DNA of 64,000 bases from an uncultured Ruminiclostridium sp. (GCA_910579265.1 CAJTTE010000004.1:16888-80887); one strand, 5' to 3'; shown: positions 33,417 to 42,002, counted from the first letter of the stretch. Notes: generated by a model not told the origin, from the sequence alone. Made by a program: numbers and translations.

Positions 33417-35375
33417 TTAGGATTGCGGTAATATAAATTGCGCATGGTTTCCCGCCATAACCTGATCCATTACATCAAGCGCTAAAGGCTCAGATGACAG
33501 CAAGTCGCCTGTTTTGGCGTCTGATTTTGAAAAATACAGCACATCGTCCTTCTTCCCCAGACTGTAATGATAGTTTTTCTCATCGGAAAGGCAGTAAGCA
33601 CAATTGTTCGAATAATCAATGACCACAATGCTTCTGCTCGATATTTCCGGTTCCCCTTTTTGAGATAAGCATATTCCCGCACATATTTCAAGCTTTCCGT
33701 CTTTGTTCAGGTCGCAAAGGTAAATAGACGTTATGCTTTTGCAGCGGAAAAGAGGACGGGAAGCATCTCCTTCCTTTACATACAAGCCTGTTCCGTTAAC
33801 GTCATCGGGATCGTAAGTAAAGAGTATGCCGGGAAAATCCTCCATGTCAAATTCAAGAGGTATATCCCACAGACTGCCGTCGCCCGAAACCGTTAAATCT
33901 CTTATTTTTATAACCTTTTCGGAGGACTCGGGCTCAGATACGGGGTCGTTCTCGGATTCGTCCTTGAGAGAGTATTCGGTCATTTTATCAAGAGTGAGAA
34001 TATCCGCCGAAAAATCATCGGAATAATAACCGCTTTGCATGTAAGAAACGCAGTACTTATATTCCAGCTCGCCGTTTCTCTCCTGTAAAAAGTAATCGTA
34101 CTTTCCCCTGTCGGAAAGGAAATACATTTTATCCTCAGCATAATCAAGCACCCAGATGAGATTATTTACAAGACCAGAACCAAAGCTTATTTCGGTGCAT
34201 ATCTCCCGCTTCCCGTCACCGCTCAGGTCGCACAGATAGGTTGCTCCGGGATTAACATAAACGCCCGTTCCTCCGGCAAGATAGCTCCTTTCCTCGGAAG
34301 CTCCGGGTGTGCGGACATAAAGCCGGCCGTTTTCTATACCGAATACCTTTCCCTCAAACTCGCCCATCTCGAATTCAATGATTACGTTTGAGGAACAAGT
34401 GTGCCTCAGATCAAGCTCCTTCGCAATATCAATGACCTTTTTGTACTCGATCTCATAGGGCGGGCGCTTTTCCGTAACCGCCGCCGCCAGCCTTTCTTCA
34501 AGCTCGCTGTAAACGCTTTCGTTAAAAACTGCGGGAGCCACTACGCCGTTTGTGTTTTCTCTGTACTCAAAAGAAGCGTTTTCCCTGCCGGGTACGGGAT
34601 AGCGTCCCTCATAGTCGTTTACCGGGCAATATGCGTTGTAGCCGTAAATGTCTTCCGGGTAGCTGGGGGCATCCTTCAGAAAGTAAACCCAGGAATCCCC
34701 CATGATCATAGGGGTAAGCTGAGAGAAGGAGTAAAAGCCGCCCTCGTCCTCGGCGGGGTCATAGTCCCCCACGGTATACGGCATGGCAATAACGATTTCG
34801 TCCCCCTCCCATGCCTTGCCGTTTCCTTTCAGCACCTTTTCCACCTTAAGGGTATTGAAGGATATATATCCGTTATAATAATCTGTCGATATGGACTCGA
34901 CAAAATCGGGAATTTTGTTCGTCTCGGCAACCTGCCGGCTTTGGTCGGTAAAGGTTCCCATAACGATAAGGCTGCTGTCCTCCGCCAGCTCTTCATAGCT
35001 TTTGTACTTGGATGCGCTGACAAAATCTGGAAGGTTATCGCCCATATAGTGCATATCAAGCTTTGAATAGTCTCCCGTATAGAGATACAGACTATCCGGA
35101 TAACGGCTCATATTCACCAAGTTGACAGTGGTTTTATAGCCCTTCTCCTGCGTATTTGGGGATATAACCGAGTCGGGGCGGAGGCTCACGCTTACCGCCG
35201 CCGCAATTACAGCCGCAGCTAACGCAATGCAGGCTGCCGCTGTGCAAATCGGTCTCATATAGGATTTTTTAGGTGTCACTATCATAGGAGCAAGAGCTTC
35301 TTCGCTTTGATTTGCCGATGCTACCATATTTTCGTCTATATCGGACAGTGCTTCAAAAAATTCTTCACGTTTCAT
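33417..35375 (-). CDS. ECF-sigma partner membrane protein with lipoprotein-like sensor domain and two DGK calcium-type repeats
   Basis: The 652-residue protein begins with a cytoplasmic segment (REEFFEALSDIDENMVASAN) typical of the anti-sigma-like partners of clostridial ECF sigma factors, then one membrane segment (about 42-64). The outer part holds a domain (about 125-300) sharing its motif order with the lipoproteins at 11196/12691/13388: LIVMGTFTDQ, LKVEKVLKG, GDEIVI, LTPMIMGDSWVYFL and YEGRYP. The C-terminal half has two repeats each starting with a DxxxDGKxEIC calcium-type loop (DLSGDGKREIC and DLNKDGKLEIC), FG-GAP/VCBS-like. It starts directly at the stop of the sigma gene 35376, so the pair is an operon. 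It likely senses an extracytoplasmic signal; the anti-sigma role is inferred from context. Confidence 0.75.
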   Translation of the reverse strand: MKREEFFEALSDIDENMVASANQSEEALAPMIVTPKKSYMRPICTAAACIALAAAVIAAAVSVSLRPDSVISPNTQEKGYKTTVNLVNMSRYPDSLYLYTGDYSKLDMHYMGDNLPDFVSASKYKSYEELAEDSSLIVMGTFTDQSRQVAETNKIPDFVESISTDYYNGYISFNTLKVEKVLKGNGKAWEGDEIVIAMPYTVGDYDPAEDEGGFYSFSQLTPMIMGDSWVYFLKDAPSYPEDIYGYNAYCPVNDYEGRYPVPGRENASFEYRENTNGVVAPAVFNESVYSELEERLAAAVTEKRPPYEIEYKKVIDIAKELDLRHTCSSNVIIEFEMGEFEGKVFGIENGRLYVRTPGASEERSYLAGGTGVYVNPGATYLCDLSGDGKREICTEISFGSGLVNNLIWVLDYAEDKMYFLSDRGKYDYFLQERNGELEYKYCVSYMQSGYYSDDFSADILTLDKMTEYSLKDESENDPVSEPESSEKVIKIRDLTVSGDGSLWDIPLEFDMEDFPGILFTYDPDDVNGTGLYVKEGDASRPLFRCKSITSIYLCDLNKDGKLEICAGICLSQKGEPEISSRSIVVIDYSNNCAYCLSDEKNYHYSLGKKDDVLYFSKSDAKTGDLLSSEPLALDVMDQVMAGNHAQFILPQS

Positions 35376-35932
35376 TTAAATCATTCCTTTCTTCTCCAGA
35401 TGCTTCTTAAGTTTTTTTCGTATACGGTTAAGAATAACAGAGACATTGGATTGTGTAAGACCGTTAATAAGTGCTATTTCCTTTACGCTGTCACAGTACC
35501 AGTAGCGGCGGATGAAAATGTTCCGTTTCAATAAAGGAAGCTTTTTTAAAAAAACGTTTATTTCATTTATAAGTTCTTTGTATTCCGGCTCGGTTTCGAT
35601 CGCGGAATCCGACGGAATAACTTCTGACAGCTCATCAAGTATTAACGCTGTTTTACTGCCTCTGCGTTTTTCCGCGCACTGCATTCTGTATCTGTTTATG
35701 GCGAGGTTTCTGGTTAGTTTTCCGAGAAAGGCGGAAAGCTGCTGCGGATGATTTGGAGGGATAAGCTCCCATGCTTTAAGAAATGCATCGTTGACGCATT
35801 CCTCGGAATCTTCCCGGGAATCCAATATATTCATAGCTATTTTGGTGCAGTATGCGGTATATTTTTCGGAAACGGCTGAAATCGCTTTTTCGTTTCTGCT
35901 GAAAAAAACTTTATTATTTCGTTACTTTCCAT
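35376..35932 (-). pseudogene. ECF sigma-70 factor with a one-base frameshift near the 5' end
   Basis: From ATG 35932 (ribosome site AAAGGAAAGG) the frame reads MESNEIIKFF and then leaves phase at a run of seven T on the coding strand (plus-strand A7, 35902-35908). In the other phase the protein continues SRNEKAISAVSEKY...DSEECVNDAFLKAW (sigma region 2) through the C-terminal HTH (VKEIALINGLTQSNVSVILN) to 35376. With eight T the frame would be continuous, and the joined protein aligns end to end with the paralogue at 40426 (EIIDLFIAREEEA). The partner gene 33417 follows directly. The lesion could be true inactivation, phase variation by slippage, transcript or ribosome slippage at the run, or an assembly error. 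Confidence 0.8.
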
Positions 35933-36041
35933 AATGTTACCTTTCCTTTGAAAGTCAGCATGCTTGCTTTTCACTTATATACACGTATTTTAATATTGAA
36001 TCTTACAGTTTTTTGAAAAAATACGGATGATGGCGGGTTAA
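35933..36041. other. Upstream region of the frameshifted sigma gene
   Basis: Holds the ribosome site and presumably the promoter. No clear -35/-10 pair was recognised. The family F element follows. Confidence 0.4.
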
Positions 36042-36180
36042 TACTAATACCCAACTGAAAACTGACAATCTTTGCGGTCTGATTTTTGCAATGCTGCGTT
36101 GTCGTCCTTGCAAGGCGTCAGCCTTGTCTTGCAAAAATCATCCTTACAAATCTTTGTCTGTTTTCAATCGGGAATTAGTA
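36042..36180. repeat. Family F palindromic element (~139 bp)
   Basis: The left end TACTAATACCCAACTGAAAAC matches the inverse of the right end (TACTAATTCCCGATTGAAAAC on the other strand) at most positions. Inside, GATTTTTGCAA / TTGCAAAAATC and CCTTGCAAGG give a near-complete stem. It therefore has the form of a small foldback MITE. Only one copy was seen in this window. Confidence 0.8.
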
Positions 36181-36303
36181 TAACGTGTGATTTCCCGGGC
36201 TGAAATCATGAATAAACGTGCCTTTATCGACAATCAATGTTATTTAAAATAGAAAAAAAGAATATTTTAAAATCAAAGTCGTGTGTGATTTTAATGAATG
36301 AAT

Positions 36304-36340
36304 AAAAAATAGATCGGCGGAATGAGCCGATCTATTTTTT
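36304..36340. terminator. Bidirectional terminator
   Basis: ATAGATCGGC / GCCGATCTAT stem flanked by AAAAAA on the left and TTTTTT on the right, so it can work on both strands. It ends the phosphoribosyltransferase-like gene on the minus strand. Confidence 0.88.
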
Positions 36341-36358
36341 AATCTATATGCTTAAATT

Positions 36359-36997
36359 TTATATTTTTGAATATCCATAGGCGTTTATAAGCGCGTCAAC
36401 CTTTTGTTTTTCCTTGCACATAGGGCAATCGGCAGGGGAATGGCTGGCATATCCGGGAATGTCGTCGGGGGTAAACAGTGAATGTATTTTTATTCCCGCC
36501 ACCTGGTCAATAGCACTGAAAAGTGCGGTTACTCCCACTAAATTGCCGCTGTAGTATTTAAGGCATTCCATGGAACGGCTTATGGTCCAGCCTGTAGAAG
36601 CACTGGATATGAGCAGAAGGACACGCTTGTTCCATATCATCGGCTGTGTGTCGTCACGGAATATCATCTGATTATTACTGTCAAGCTCGGGAGTTATAAC
36701 GCAGATATCGTTTCCGTAATTTATGGCATGCGTAGAGCCGCCGCTGAGGTTTTCCGCAAGGAATGCTCCTATCATCTGTGTTCCTTCAAGACAAACTATG
36801 GTATCAATAGGGGTGGCGTTATAGACGCTTTCCAGCACCTCGGCAGTTTCCTTTGCGTTTTTAAGCTTACGTTTCATTTTGTTGAGATCAATGTAATAAT
36901 TTACATGGGAGTGGTTGGTGGCAAAATGTCCGGGTATTATTCCAAGCTTTATGTGTTTATGCTTGCTGTATGTGATTTCCCTCATGCGCGTTTCCAT
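36359..36997 (-). CDS. Orotate-phosphoribosyltransferase-like PRTase
   Basis: The 212-residue protein matches a clostridial group usually labelled orotate phosphoribosyltransferase. It has HFATNHSHVNYYIDLN near the N terminus, DTIVCLEGTQMIGAFLAE, NDICVITPE, and a PRPP-loop-like segment NKRVLLLISSASTGWTISRS. The acidic pair that normally precedes the loop (as in VDD) is replaced by ISS, so the loop is non-classical. The C-terminal CPMCKEKQ has two Cys that could bind a metal. True orotate activity is uncertain because the pyrE partner genes are absent. ATG 36997 follows AGGAG. It is monocistronic with a bidirectional terminator. Confidence 0.72.
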   Translation of the reverse strand: METRMREITYSKHKHIKLGIIPGHFATNHSHVNYYIDLNKMKRKLKNAKETAEVLESVYNATPIDTIVCLEGTQMIGAFLAENLSGGSTHAINYGNDICVITPELDSNNQMIFRDDTQPMIWNKRVLLLISSASTGWTISRSMECLKYYSGNLVGVTALFSAIDQVAGIKIHSLFTPDDIPGYASHSPADCPMCKEKQKVDALINAYGYSKI

Positions 36998-37384
36998 ATA
37001 ATTGTTTACTCCTTTCGCAAATCACCGGTTTGGTTTTGTTGGGAAAAGTGCCGTGTATTTATAATATCACATTATACGAAAAAAATCAATTCTGAATAAG
37101 AAATTTATACTATTTGCACAAATAAATGCTTGTTATTTTTATATCAAAATCGCTGTTTTTTTTCTAAAAAAGGCATTTTTTGTTAGTAATCAACAAAAAT
37201 GTATCGTTTTATTCTATGCTTGATATGAAAAAAATACAAAAATATACTGGATTTTTTTTTGAGGTTATAGTATAATCATTATAACGTGTTTTTTAAAATG
37301 CGAAAAAATCCCGAGGCTTGATTTGAATGTGTCAGAACTTTGTTTTTCAAAGCGCCTCAAAGAAGGAAGGAACGGTTATTGAGT
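36998..37384. other. Intergenic region between the PRTase and the EF-G paralogue
   Basis: An AT-rich stretch. TATAAT at 37271-37276 is a likely -10 for the EF-G-like gene, with no clear -35. No repeat family copy and no gene were seen. Confidence 0.45.
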
Positions 37385-39451
37385 ATGAAACCTTATAAAT
37401 GCAAAAACATCAGAAATGTAGCTCTTGCAGGTCACGGTGGAAGCGGAAAGACCTCCCTTGCCGAAGCGCTGATGTATGTCAGCGGCGGGCTTGACAGAAT
37501 GGGAAAGGTGTCGGAGGGAAGCACTGTATGCGACTTCGATCCTGATGAAATCAAGCGTAAAATATCTCTGAACGCTTCTATGGCATATGCTGAGTGGAAG
37601 GACATTAAAATAAATATTATAGATACTCCCGGTCAGTTTGATTTTGTGGGTGAAATGAACGAGGGTATAAGAGCGGCGGAAAGCGTTATTATTACCCTTC
37701 CCGCCAAGGACGGAGTCCAGGTAGGAACCATTAAGGCTTTTAATGAGGCTAAGCTGAATAAAAAGGCATCGATGTTCGTGGTAACGAGGATGGAGGAGGA
37801 AAACTCCAATTTCTATAAATGCCTTGAGGAAATGAAGACAAACTTCGGTCCTACCATATGCCCGATAGTAGTACCTTTTGACAAGTACGGAAAGGTAGAA
37901 AGCTACATAAACCTTCTTGAGATGAAGGCTTATGAGTACAGTGAGGGCGGAAAGCGTAAAGAAGTGGAAATGCCCGCCTCTGAAAACCGTCTGAAGGGTC
38001 TCCGCGCGGCTATGGCCGAGGCAATAGCAGAGACTGACGAGGATCTTATGATGAGATACTTCGAAAACGAGGGCGAGGATTTTACCTTTGCCGAAATCGT
38101 AAAGGGTATTCATGACGGTATCGATCAGGGCGTTATAACACCTGTTGTCTGCTGTTCCGGGGATACGCTCGCTTCCGTGGATATGCTTCTGGATACTATC
38201 GTGTATATGCTTCCCAGCGCCGACGAACGTCCCGGTGAGCCTAAGAAGGAAGAATATGTAAAATATGATGAGGATAAGCCTTTTTCCGCTTTTGTGTTCA
38301 AGACCGTTGCCGATCCATTCGTAGGAAAGATGAGTTTTGTCAAGGTCGTTGAAGGTAAGCTCAGTGCGGCGGCTTCCCTGGTCAATGCAACTACCGGTGA
38401 GGCCGAAAAGCCGGGTAAGCTTTTGGTGCTAAAGGGAAAGAAGCAGGAGGAGGTGTCCGAAGCATTTGCAGGAGATATAGTTGTTGTTACCAAGCTTAAT
38501 GCGAATACCAACGACACTCTTTGCGATCCCTCAAACGTTGATAAGTACGTACCGATCATTTTCCCGCAGCCCTGTTTCTTTAAGGGCATCGCCGCCGTCA
38601 ACAAGGCTGATGAAGGCAAGCTGGGAACGGCTTTAAGACGATTACTGGAAGAGGATCTGACACTTTCTTACGAGCATAATCACGAAACTCATCAGCGCAT
38701 TCTGGGCGGTATGGGTGAACAGCATATCGAAGTATCGGTTCAGAAGCTTAAAAATAAATTCGGCGTTGACGTTGAGCTTTCTCAGCCTATTATTGCTTAT
38801 CGCGAGACGATACGTAAAAAGGTAAGCGTGGAGGGCAAGCATAAGAAGCAGTCCGGCGGTCACGGTCAGTACGGCCATGTCAAGATGGAGTTCGAGCCGG
38901 GCGATACCGATGATCTTGTATTTGATGAGAGAGTCGTTGGCGGAAGCGTACCGAAGAACTATTTCCCCGCAGTTGAAAAAGGTCTTCAGGAGAGCATCGC
39001 TCATGGCGTATTGGCAGGTTATCCCGTTGTACGTCTTAAGGCTACGCTTTTTGACGGCTCATATCACCCCGTAGACAGCTCGGAGCAGGCGTTTAAGATG
39101 GCGGCTCACATCGCATACAAGGCGGGGCTCCAACAGGCTTCACCCTGTCTCCTTGAGCCTATTATGAGTCTTTCCATAATGATCCCGGATGATAACACGG
39201 GAGATGTTATGGGCGTTATCAATAAGCGCAGAGGTTCGGTTCTCGGTATGAATCCTGCGGCGAGCGGAATAACTCAGATAGACGCGGAGCTTCCTATGGC
39301 TGAGACGGGAGATTTCGCTACCGTCATCCGTCAGATGACGAGGGGCATGGGCGGCTTTACAATGGAATTCGCAAGGTATGAACAGCTTCCATCCAATCTG
39401 GAGGCGGAGGTTATTGCAAACGCTCCTAAGTTCAGTGAGTATGAGGGATAA
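37385..39451 (+). CDS. EF-G-like translational GTPase paralogue with altered G3 and G4 motifs
   Basis: The 688-residue protein has all EF-G domains: GTPase, domain II, III (GGMGEQHIEVSVQKLK), IV (GGHGQYGHVKMEFEPG) and V (GVINKRRGSVLGM). It belongs to the EF-G2 type that starts MKPYKCKNIRNVALAGHGGS. The P-loop GHGGSGKT (16-23) is intact. G3 is DTPGQFDF (80-87), where Gln84 replaces the catalytic His of canonical EF-G. G4 is TRME (134-137) where NKMD gives guanine specificity. So GTP binding may be altered or hydrolysis weak. The function of EF-G2 paralogues is unsettled; this is not the main EF-G, since no rpsL/rpsG/tuf genes are nearby. A TTG at 37379 with better spacing to GAAGGAAGG is an alternative start. 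Confidence 0.85.
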   Translation: MKPYKCKNIRNVALAGHGGSGKTSLAEALMYVSGGLDRMGKVSEGSTVCDFDPDEIKRKISLNASMAYAEWKDIKINIIDTPGQFDFVGEMNEGIRAAESVIITLPAKDGVQVGTIKAFNEAKLNKKASMFVVTRMEEENSNFYKCLEEMKTNFGPTICPIVVPFDKYGKVESYINLLEMKAYEYSEGGKRKEVEMPASENRLKGLRAAMAEAIAETDEDLMMRYFENEGEDFTFAEIVKGIHDGIDQGVITPVVCCSGDTLASVDMLLDTIVYMLPSADERPGEPKKEEYVKYDEDKPFSAFVFKTVADPFVGKMSFVKVVEGKLSAAASLVNATTGEAEKPGKLLVLKGKKQEEVSEAFAGDIVVVTKLNANTNDTLCDPSNVDKYVPIIFPQPCFFKGIAAVNKADEGKLGTALRRLLEEDLTLSYEHNHETHQRILGGMGEQHIEVSVQKLKNKFGVDVELSQPIIAYRETIRKKVSVEGKHKKQSGGHGQYGHVKMEFEPGDTDDLVFDERVVGGSVPKNYFPAVEKGLQESIAHGVLAGYPVVRLKATLFDGSYHPVDSSEQAFKMAAHIAYKAGLQQASPCLLEPIMSLSIMIPDDNTGDVMGVINKRRGSVLGMNPAASGITQIDAELPMAETGDFATVIRQMTRGMGGFTMEFARYEQLPSNLEAEVIANAPKFSEYEG

Positions 39452-39481
39452 GGACTTTTAAAATCACTGATTAAATATTAT

Positions 39482-39642
39482 AGTCTATCTGAAAAGCCGA
39501 AATTTGCACAAACTCTGCTGACTGCGGGTGATTTCTCCGTTAAATGCTTGAAATATTACTGTATTTCTCCGCTTTTTCCTTGAAATAACCAAGTTTTCAG
39601 CGAATCAGTACGAAATTGTTTAATTTTCTGATACATCTTAAA
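39482..39642 (+). repeat. Family B repeat, copy 5
   Basis: From TCTATCTGAAAAGCCGAAATTTGC to AATTTTCTGATACATC, with TGCTGACTGCGG, GTATTTCTCCGCTTTTTCC and CAGTACGAAATTG inside. It lacks the central CCCAAAGGG palindrome. Confidence 0.8.
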
Positions 39643-39644
39643 AG

Positions 39645-39677
39645 GCTGATTTACTCTGAATTTAAGAGTAAATCAGC
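39645..39677 (+). terminator. Hairpin after the EF-G-like gene
   Basis: Perfect 13-bp stem GCTGATTTACTCT / AGAGTAAATCAGC. The T-run is poor (TGTTGATT), so termination strength is uncertain. Confidence 0.6.
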
Positions 39678-39781
39678 TGTTGATTAAGTATATTTGCAAA
39701 GGGCGACTTTAAACGCGTATCGGTATACATTGACATGAATGTTGATGGAAGTTCTGCATCAAAATGAAGGGGAGGGGCATA

Positions 39782-40261
39782 ATGAAAAAAATCAAATTAA
39801 CAGATAAAAGCATTATTATTGATAAAATCAGCGCAATAAAGATTATTAAAGTTTTTTTAACTTTGTTTGCCGGGATTGCATCTGTTTTACTTTTAAATTA
39901 TTTCTTTGCATTTAATTTCTACGGATCGTTTTTTGAAAACGCTGTTTTGTTTGTTTTGGGCATTATAATTACTCTGTGCGGACAAAGCATTTTGTTTGGT
40001 TTTATTAAATCTACATCAAAAAGACTTGCTTTATTATGTTCTTTAATAAGCTTGATTTTAGGTGCGCTTTTGTGTTTAAATTATTTTTCAGCCGTAGGCA
40101 ATGAAGGTGTTCTGCCCGGATTTGAAGATAATATTATGTCTTCTCTTATTCTGGTATGCATTTATCATTTTGTCTATTCGGTTGTAATTTTCGGGCTGTC
40201 TATGCTGATAATTTATATTTATAAAAAGATTTTTTCTGATAGGCAGTCGGTTCAAAGCTGA
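39782..40261 (+). CDS. Small integral membrane protein, function unknown
   Basis: A 159-residue protein with about four membrane segments: VFLTLFAGIASVLLLNYFF, AVLFVLGIIITLCGQSILF, LALLCSLISLILGALLCL and SLILVCIYHFVYSVVIFG (continuing to a cytoplasmic KKIFSDRQ). The N terminus is Lys-rich and cytoplasmic. No family was recognised. ATG 39782 follows AGGGGAGGGG; an upstream in-frame start is less likely. It stands between the EF-G-like gene and a sigma operon and is closed by its own terminator. Confidence 0.65.
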   Translation: MKKIKLTDKSIIIDKISAIKIIKVFLTLFAGIASVLLLNYFFAFNFYGSFFENAVLFVLGIIITLCGQSILFGFIKSTSKRLALLCSLISLILGALLCLNYFSAVGNEGVLPGFEDNIMSSLILVCIYHFVYSVVIFGLSMLIIYIYKKIFSDRQSVQS

Positions 40262-40294
40262 TCTTTCGTTAATATATAAGTTTATTATTGTTTT

Positions 40295-40325
40295 AAGAGC
40301 CTGCATTAATGCAGGCTCTTTTTTA
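40295..40325 (+). terminator. Rho-independent terminator
   Basis: A palindrome AAGAGCCTGCATTA / ATGCAGGCTCTT followed by TTTT. Confidence 0.88.
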
Positions 40326-40425
40326 AAAGAAGAATTGTGAAAATTATGTGAAAGTGCAACCCGAATATAGCCAAAACAATCTTAATAAGTGAAGGGCCTT
40401 CAAAAAAATAAAGGAGGTGAAAAGC

Positions 40426-40977
40426 ATAGAGGATCGGGAAATTATAGATCTGTTTATCGCCCGGGAGGAAGAGGCGGTGGATGAGATCAGGAAAAAATAC
40501 GGCGGCTTGTGTTACAGCTTGGCCTTTAACATCCTGCACAGCGCCGAGGATTCCGAGGAATGTGTTAATGACGCTTACATAAAACTATGGAACAATATTC
40601 CCCCCGCTCCGGACAACCTTAAGGCATTTATTTGCAGGGTAACGAAAAATTCGGCTTTAACAAGACTTAAATATAATTCTGCGGGAAAGCGGGACGATAA
40701 TTTAAAAATTTCGCTTTCGGAGATAGAAGACGCTTTAAGCGATAAAACCGCCGAAAGCAGAAGGGAAAGCGCGGAGATCGGGGAGCTTATAAGCGAATTT
40801 CTTCGTTCGCAAAAGCAGGAGGTAAGAAATGTGTTTATAAGGCGTTATTGGTTTATGGATTCGGTAAAGGAGATAGCGGGGAAGTATTCATTCAGCGAAA
40901 GCAAGGTAAAGTCCATGCTTTTTCATACCCGTAACAGGCTGAGAAAATATTTAAAGAAGGAGGGTATCGATATATGA
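40426..40977 (+). CDS. ECF sigma-70 factor, probable ATA start codon
   Basis: A 183-residue ECF sigma factor. Region 2 holds AEDSEECVNDAYIKLWNNIP and region 4 holds VKEIAGKYSFSESKVKSMLF as the HTH. The likely start is ATA at 40426, 8 nt after AAGGAGG. The only conventional alternative in phase is GTG 40417, which touches the ribosome site and could not be used with it. The ATA aligns with the ATG of the paralogue 35932 (M-E-S-N-E-I-I against I-E-D-R-E-I-I) and with an ATA in the paralogue at 44966, where GTG is out of frame. The last four bases overlap the start of the partner gene 40974 (ATGA). The target promoters are unknown. Confidence 0.85.
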   Translation: MEDREIIDLFIAREEEAVDEIRKKYGGLCYSLAFNILHSAEDSEECVNDAYIKLWNNIPPAPDNLKAFICRVTKNSALTRLKYNSAGKRDDNLKISLSEIEDALSDKTAESRRESAEIGELISEFLRSQKQEVRNVFIRRYWFMDSVKEIAGKYSFSESKVKSMLFHTRNRLRKYLKKEGIDI

Positions 40978-42002
40978 AGGAAAAAATATTTTTTAAGGTC
41001 ATTGAATATATTGACGACGAGCTGATAAGCGAAGCGGCGGAATACCGGCCGGACATGGACGGCGGGGTGATTTTAAACGAGGATGAGGCTTATGGGGTTT
41101 CCACAAATGTTGTAAGGACACGGCGGTTATGGAAATATCCCGTTACGGTGATGGCTTTGTTGGGAATTGTGGGGGGAGCGGTGTTTATAATCAATTATAG
41201 CGGCATTATCATAGATAATGTTGGTGCGGCTACAGACACAGAAGACACGGAGTTAACCGTAAATACTGGTAACGACCAAGTTTTCACAGATACTGAAAAA
41301 ACAGTTGATGAGACTATAAATACTACAATCAGTGAAACTACGCCGCATATTGTGCCAATAAAGATAACGGGACAAAGTTTTTATCGCGGTGTATTTCTTG
41401 ATTCATATCCCGAAGTTCCATTGCCTGATATTGAGAATGGACATTTTATAGAAATGAGTATTAAAGATCTTTTTGAATATTACAATTTCCCTGTTCACAA
41501 CAATATATTAAACTTAATAGATAAAAAGGAATTGGTTGAAGTCACTAACGAGAATACTCATCATGGTATTTATATCCTTCCTGATGGGAGTATATATGAT
41601 ATAAATACATTTACATTCGAGGCAACATATGATAGTATGTACCATGCAAAAAGATTTACTTTTACAGTTGGTAAGGAATCAACATTTGGTCAAGCATATT
41701 ATAAATGCTATGATGAGGCACTAAAAAATCCTCAGCTCATGTCAAGTTATATTGCGTTTTATAATGAAGAAAAAGATATTTTGTTTTCAATACGTAATGT
41801 TGACGGTATAACATATATGTTTTCTGGAACAGTTGATGAAATAGCAGGTGTTGATCGTATGGTTGATCTGGAAATGAAGGAAAGTTATAAAAAATATGAT
41901 AATGATTTTAGAAATTCATGTGAAGGGTTACCAGCAGCTATAGAAAAGTTTTGTCAGACAAAGCGCTTATGGTTATACAATTGTTTTAATTCACAAAATT
42001 AG
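40974..42002 (+). CDS. Membrane partner of the ECF sigma factor (anti-sigma-like sensor), copy 1
   Basis: The 342-residue protein has a cytoplasmic head (FKVIEYIDDELISEAAEYRP), one membrane segment (about 58-77, VTVMALLGIVGGAVFII) and a Thr/Asp/Glu-rich linker. The outer domain starts at HIVPIKITG and holds EMSIKDLFEYYNF, HGIYILPDGSIYDINTFTF and TVGKESTFGQAYY. The same landmarks appear in 43402-44415, with the outer domains sharing the frame but differing in much of the rest. Overlap with the sigma gene implies coupled synthesis. It likely holds the sigma factor inactive until the outer domain is engaged; the ligand is unknown. The outer domain is more AT-rich than the head. Confidence 0.75.
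   Translation: MKEKIFFKVIEYIDDELISEAAEYRPDMDGGVILNEDEAYGVSTNVVRTRRLWKYPVTVMALLGIVGGAVFIINYSGIIIDNVGAATDTEDTELTVNTGNDQVFTDTEKTVDETINTTISETTPHIVPIKITGQSFYRGVFLDSYPEVPLPDIENGHFIEMSIKDLFEYYNFPVHNNILNLIDKKELVEVTNENTHHGIYILPDGSIYDINTFTFEATYDSMYHAKRFTFTVGKESTFGQAYYKCYDEALKNPQLMSSYIAFYNEEKDILFSIRNVDGITYMFSGTVDEIAGVDRMVDLEMKESYKKYDNDFRNSCEGLPAAIEKFCQTKRLWLYNCFNSQN

Noticed and set aside
40417..40419. GTG as the start of the sigma gene
   Set aside because: It overlaps the only ribosome site, and the paralogue at 44966 cannot use the equivalent GTG. Kept only as a fallback.
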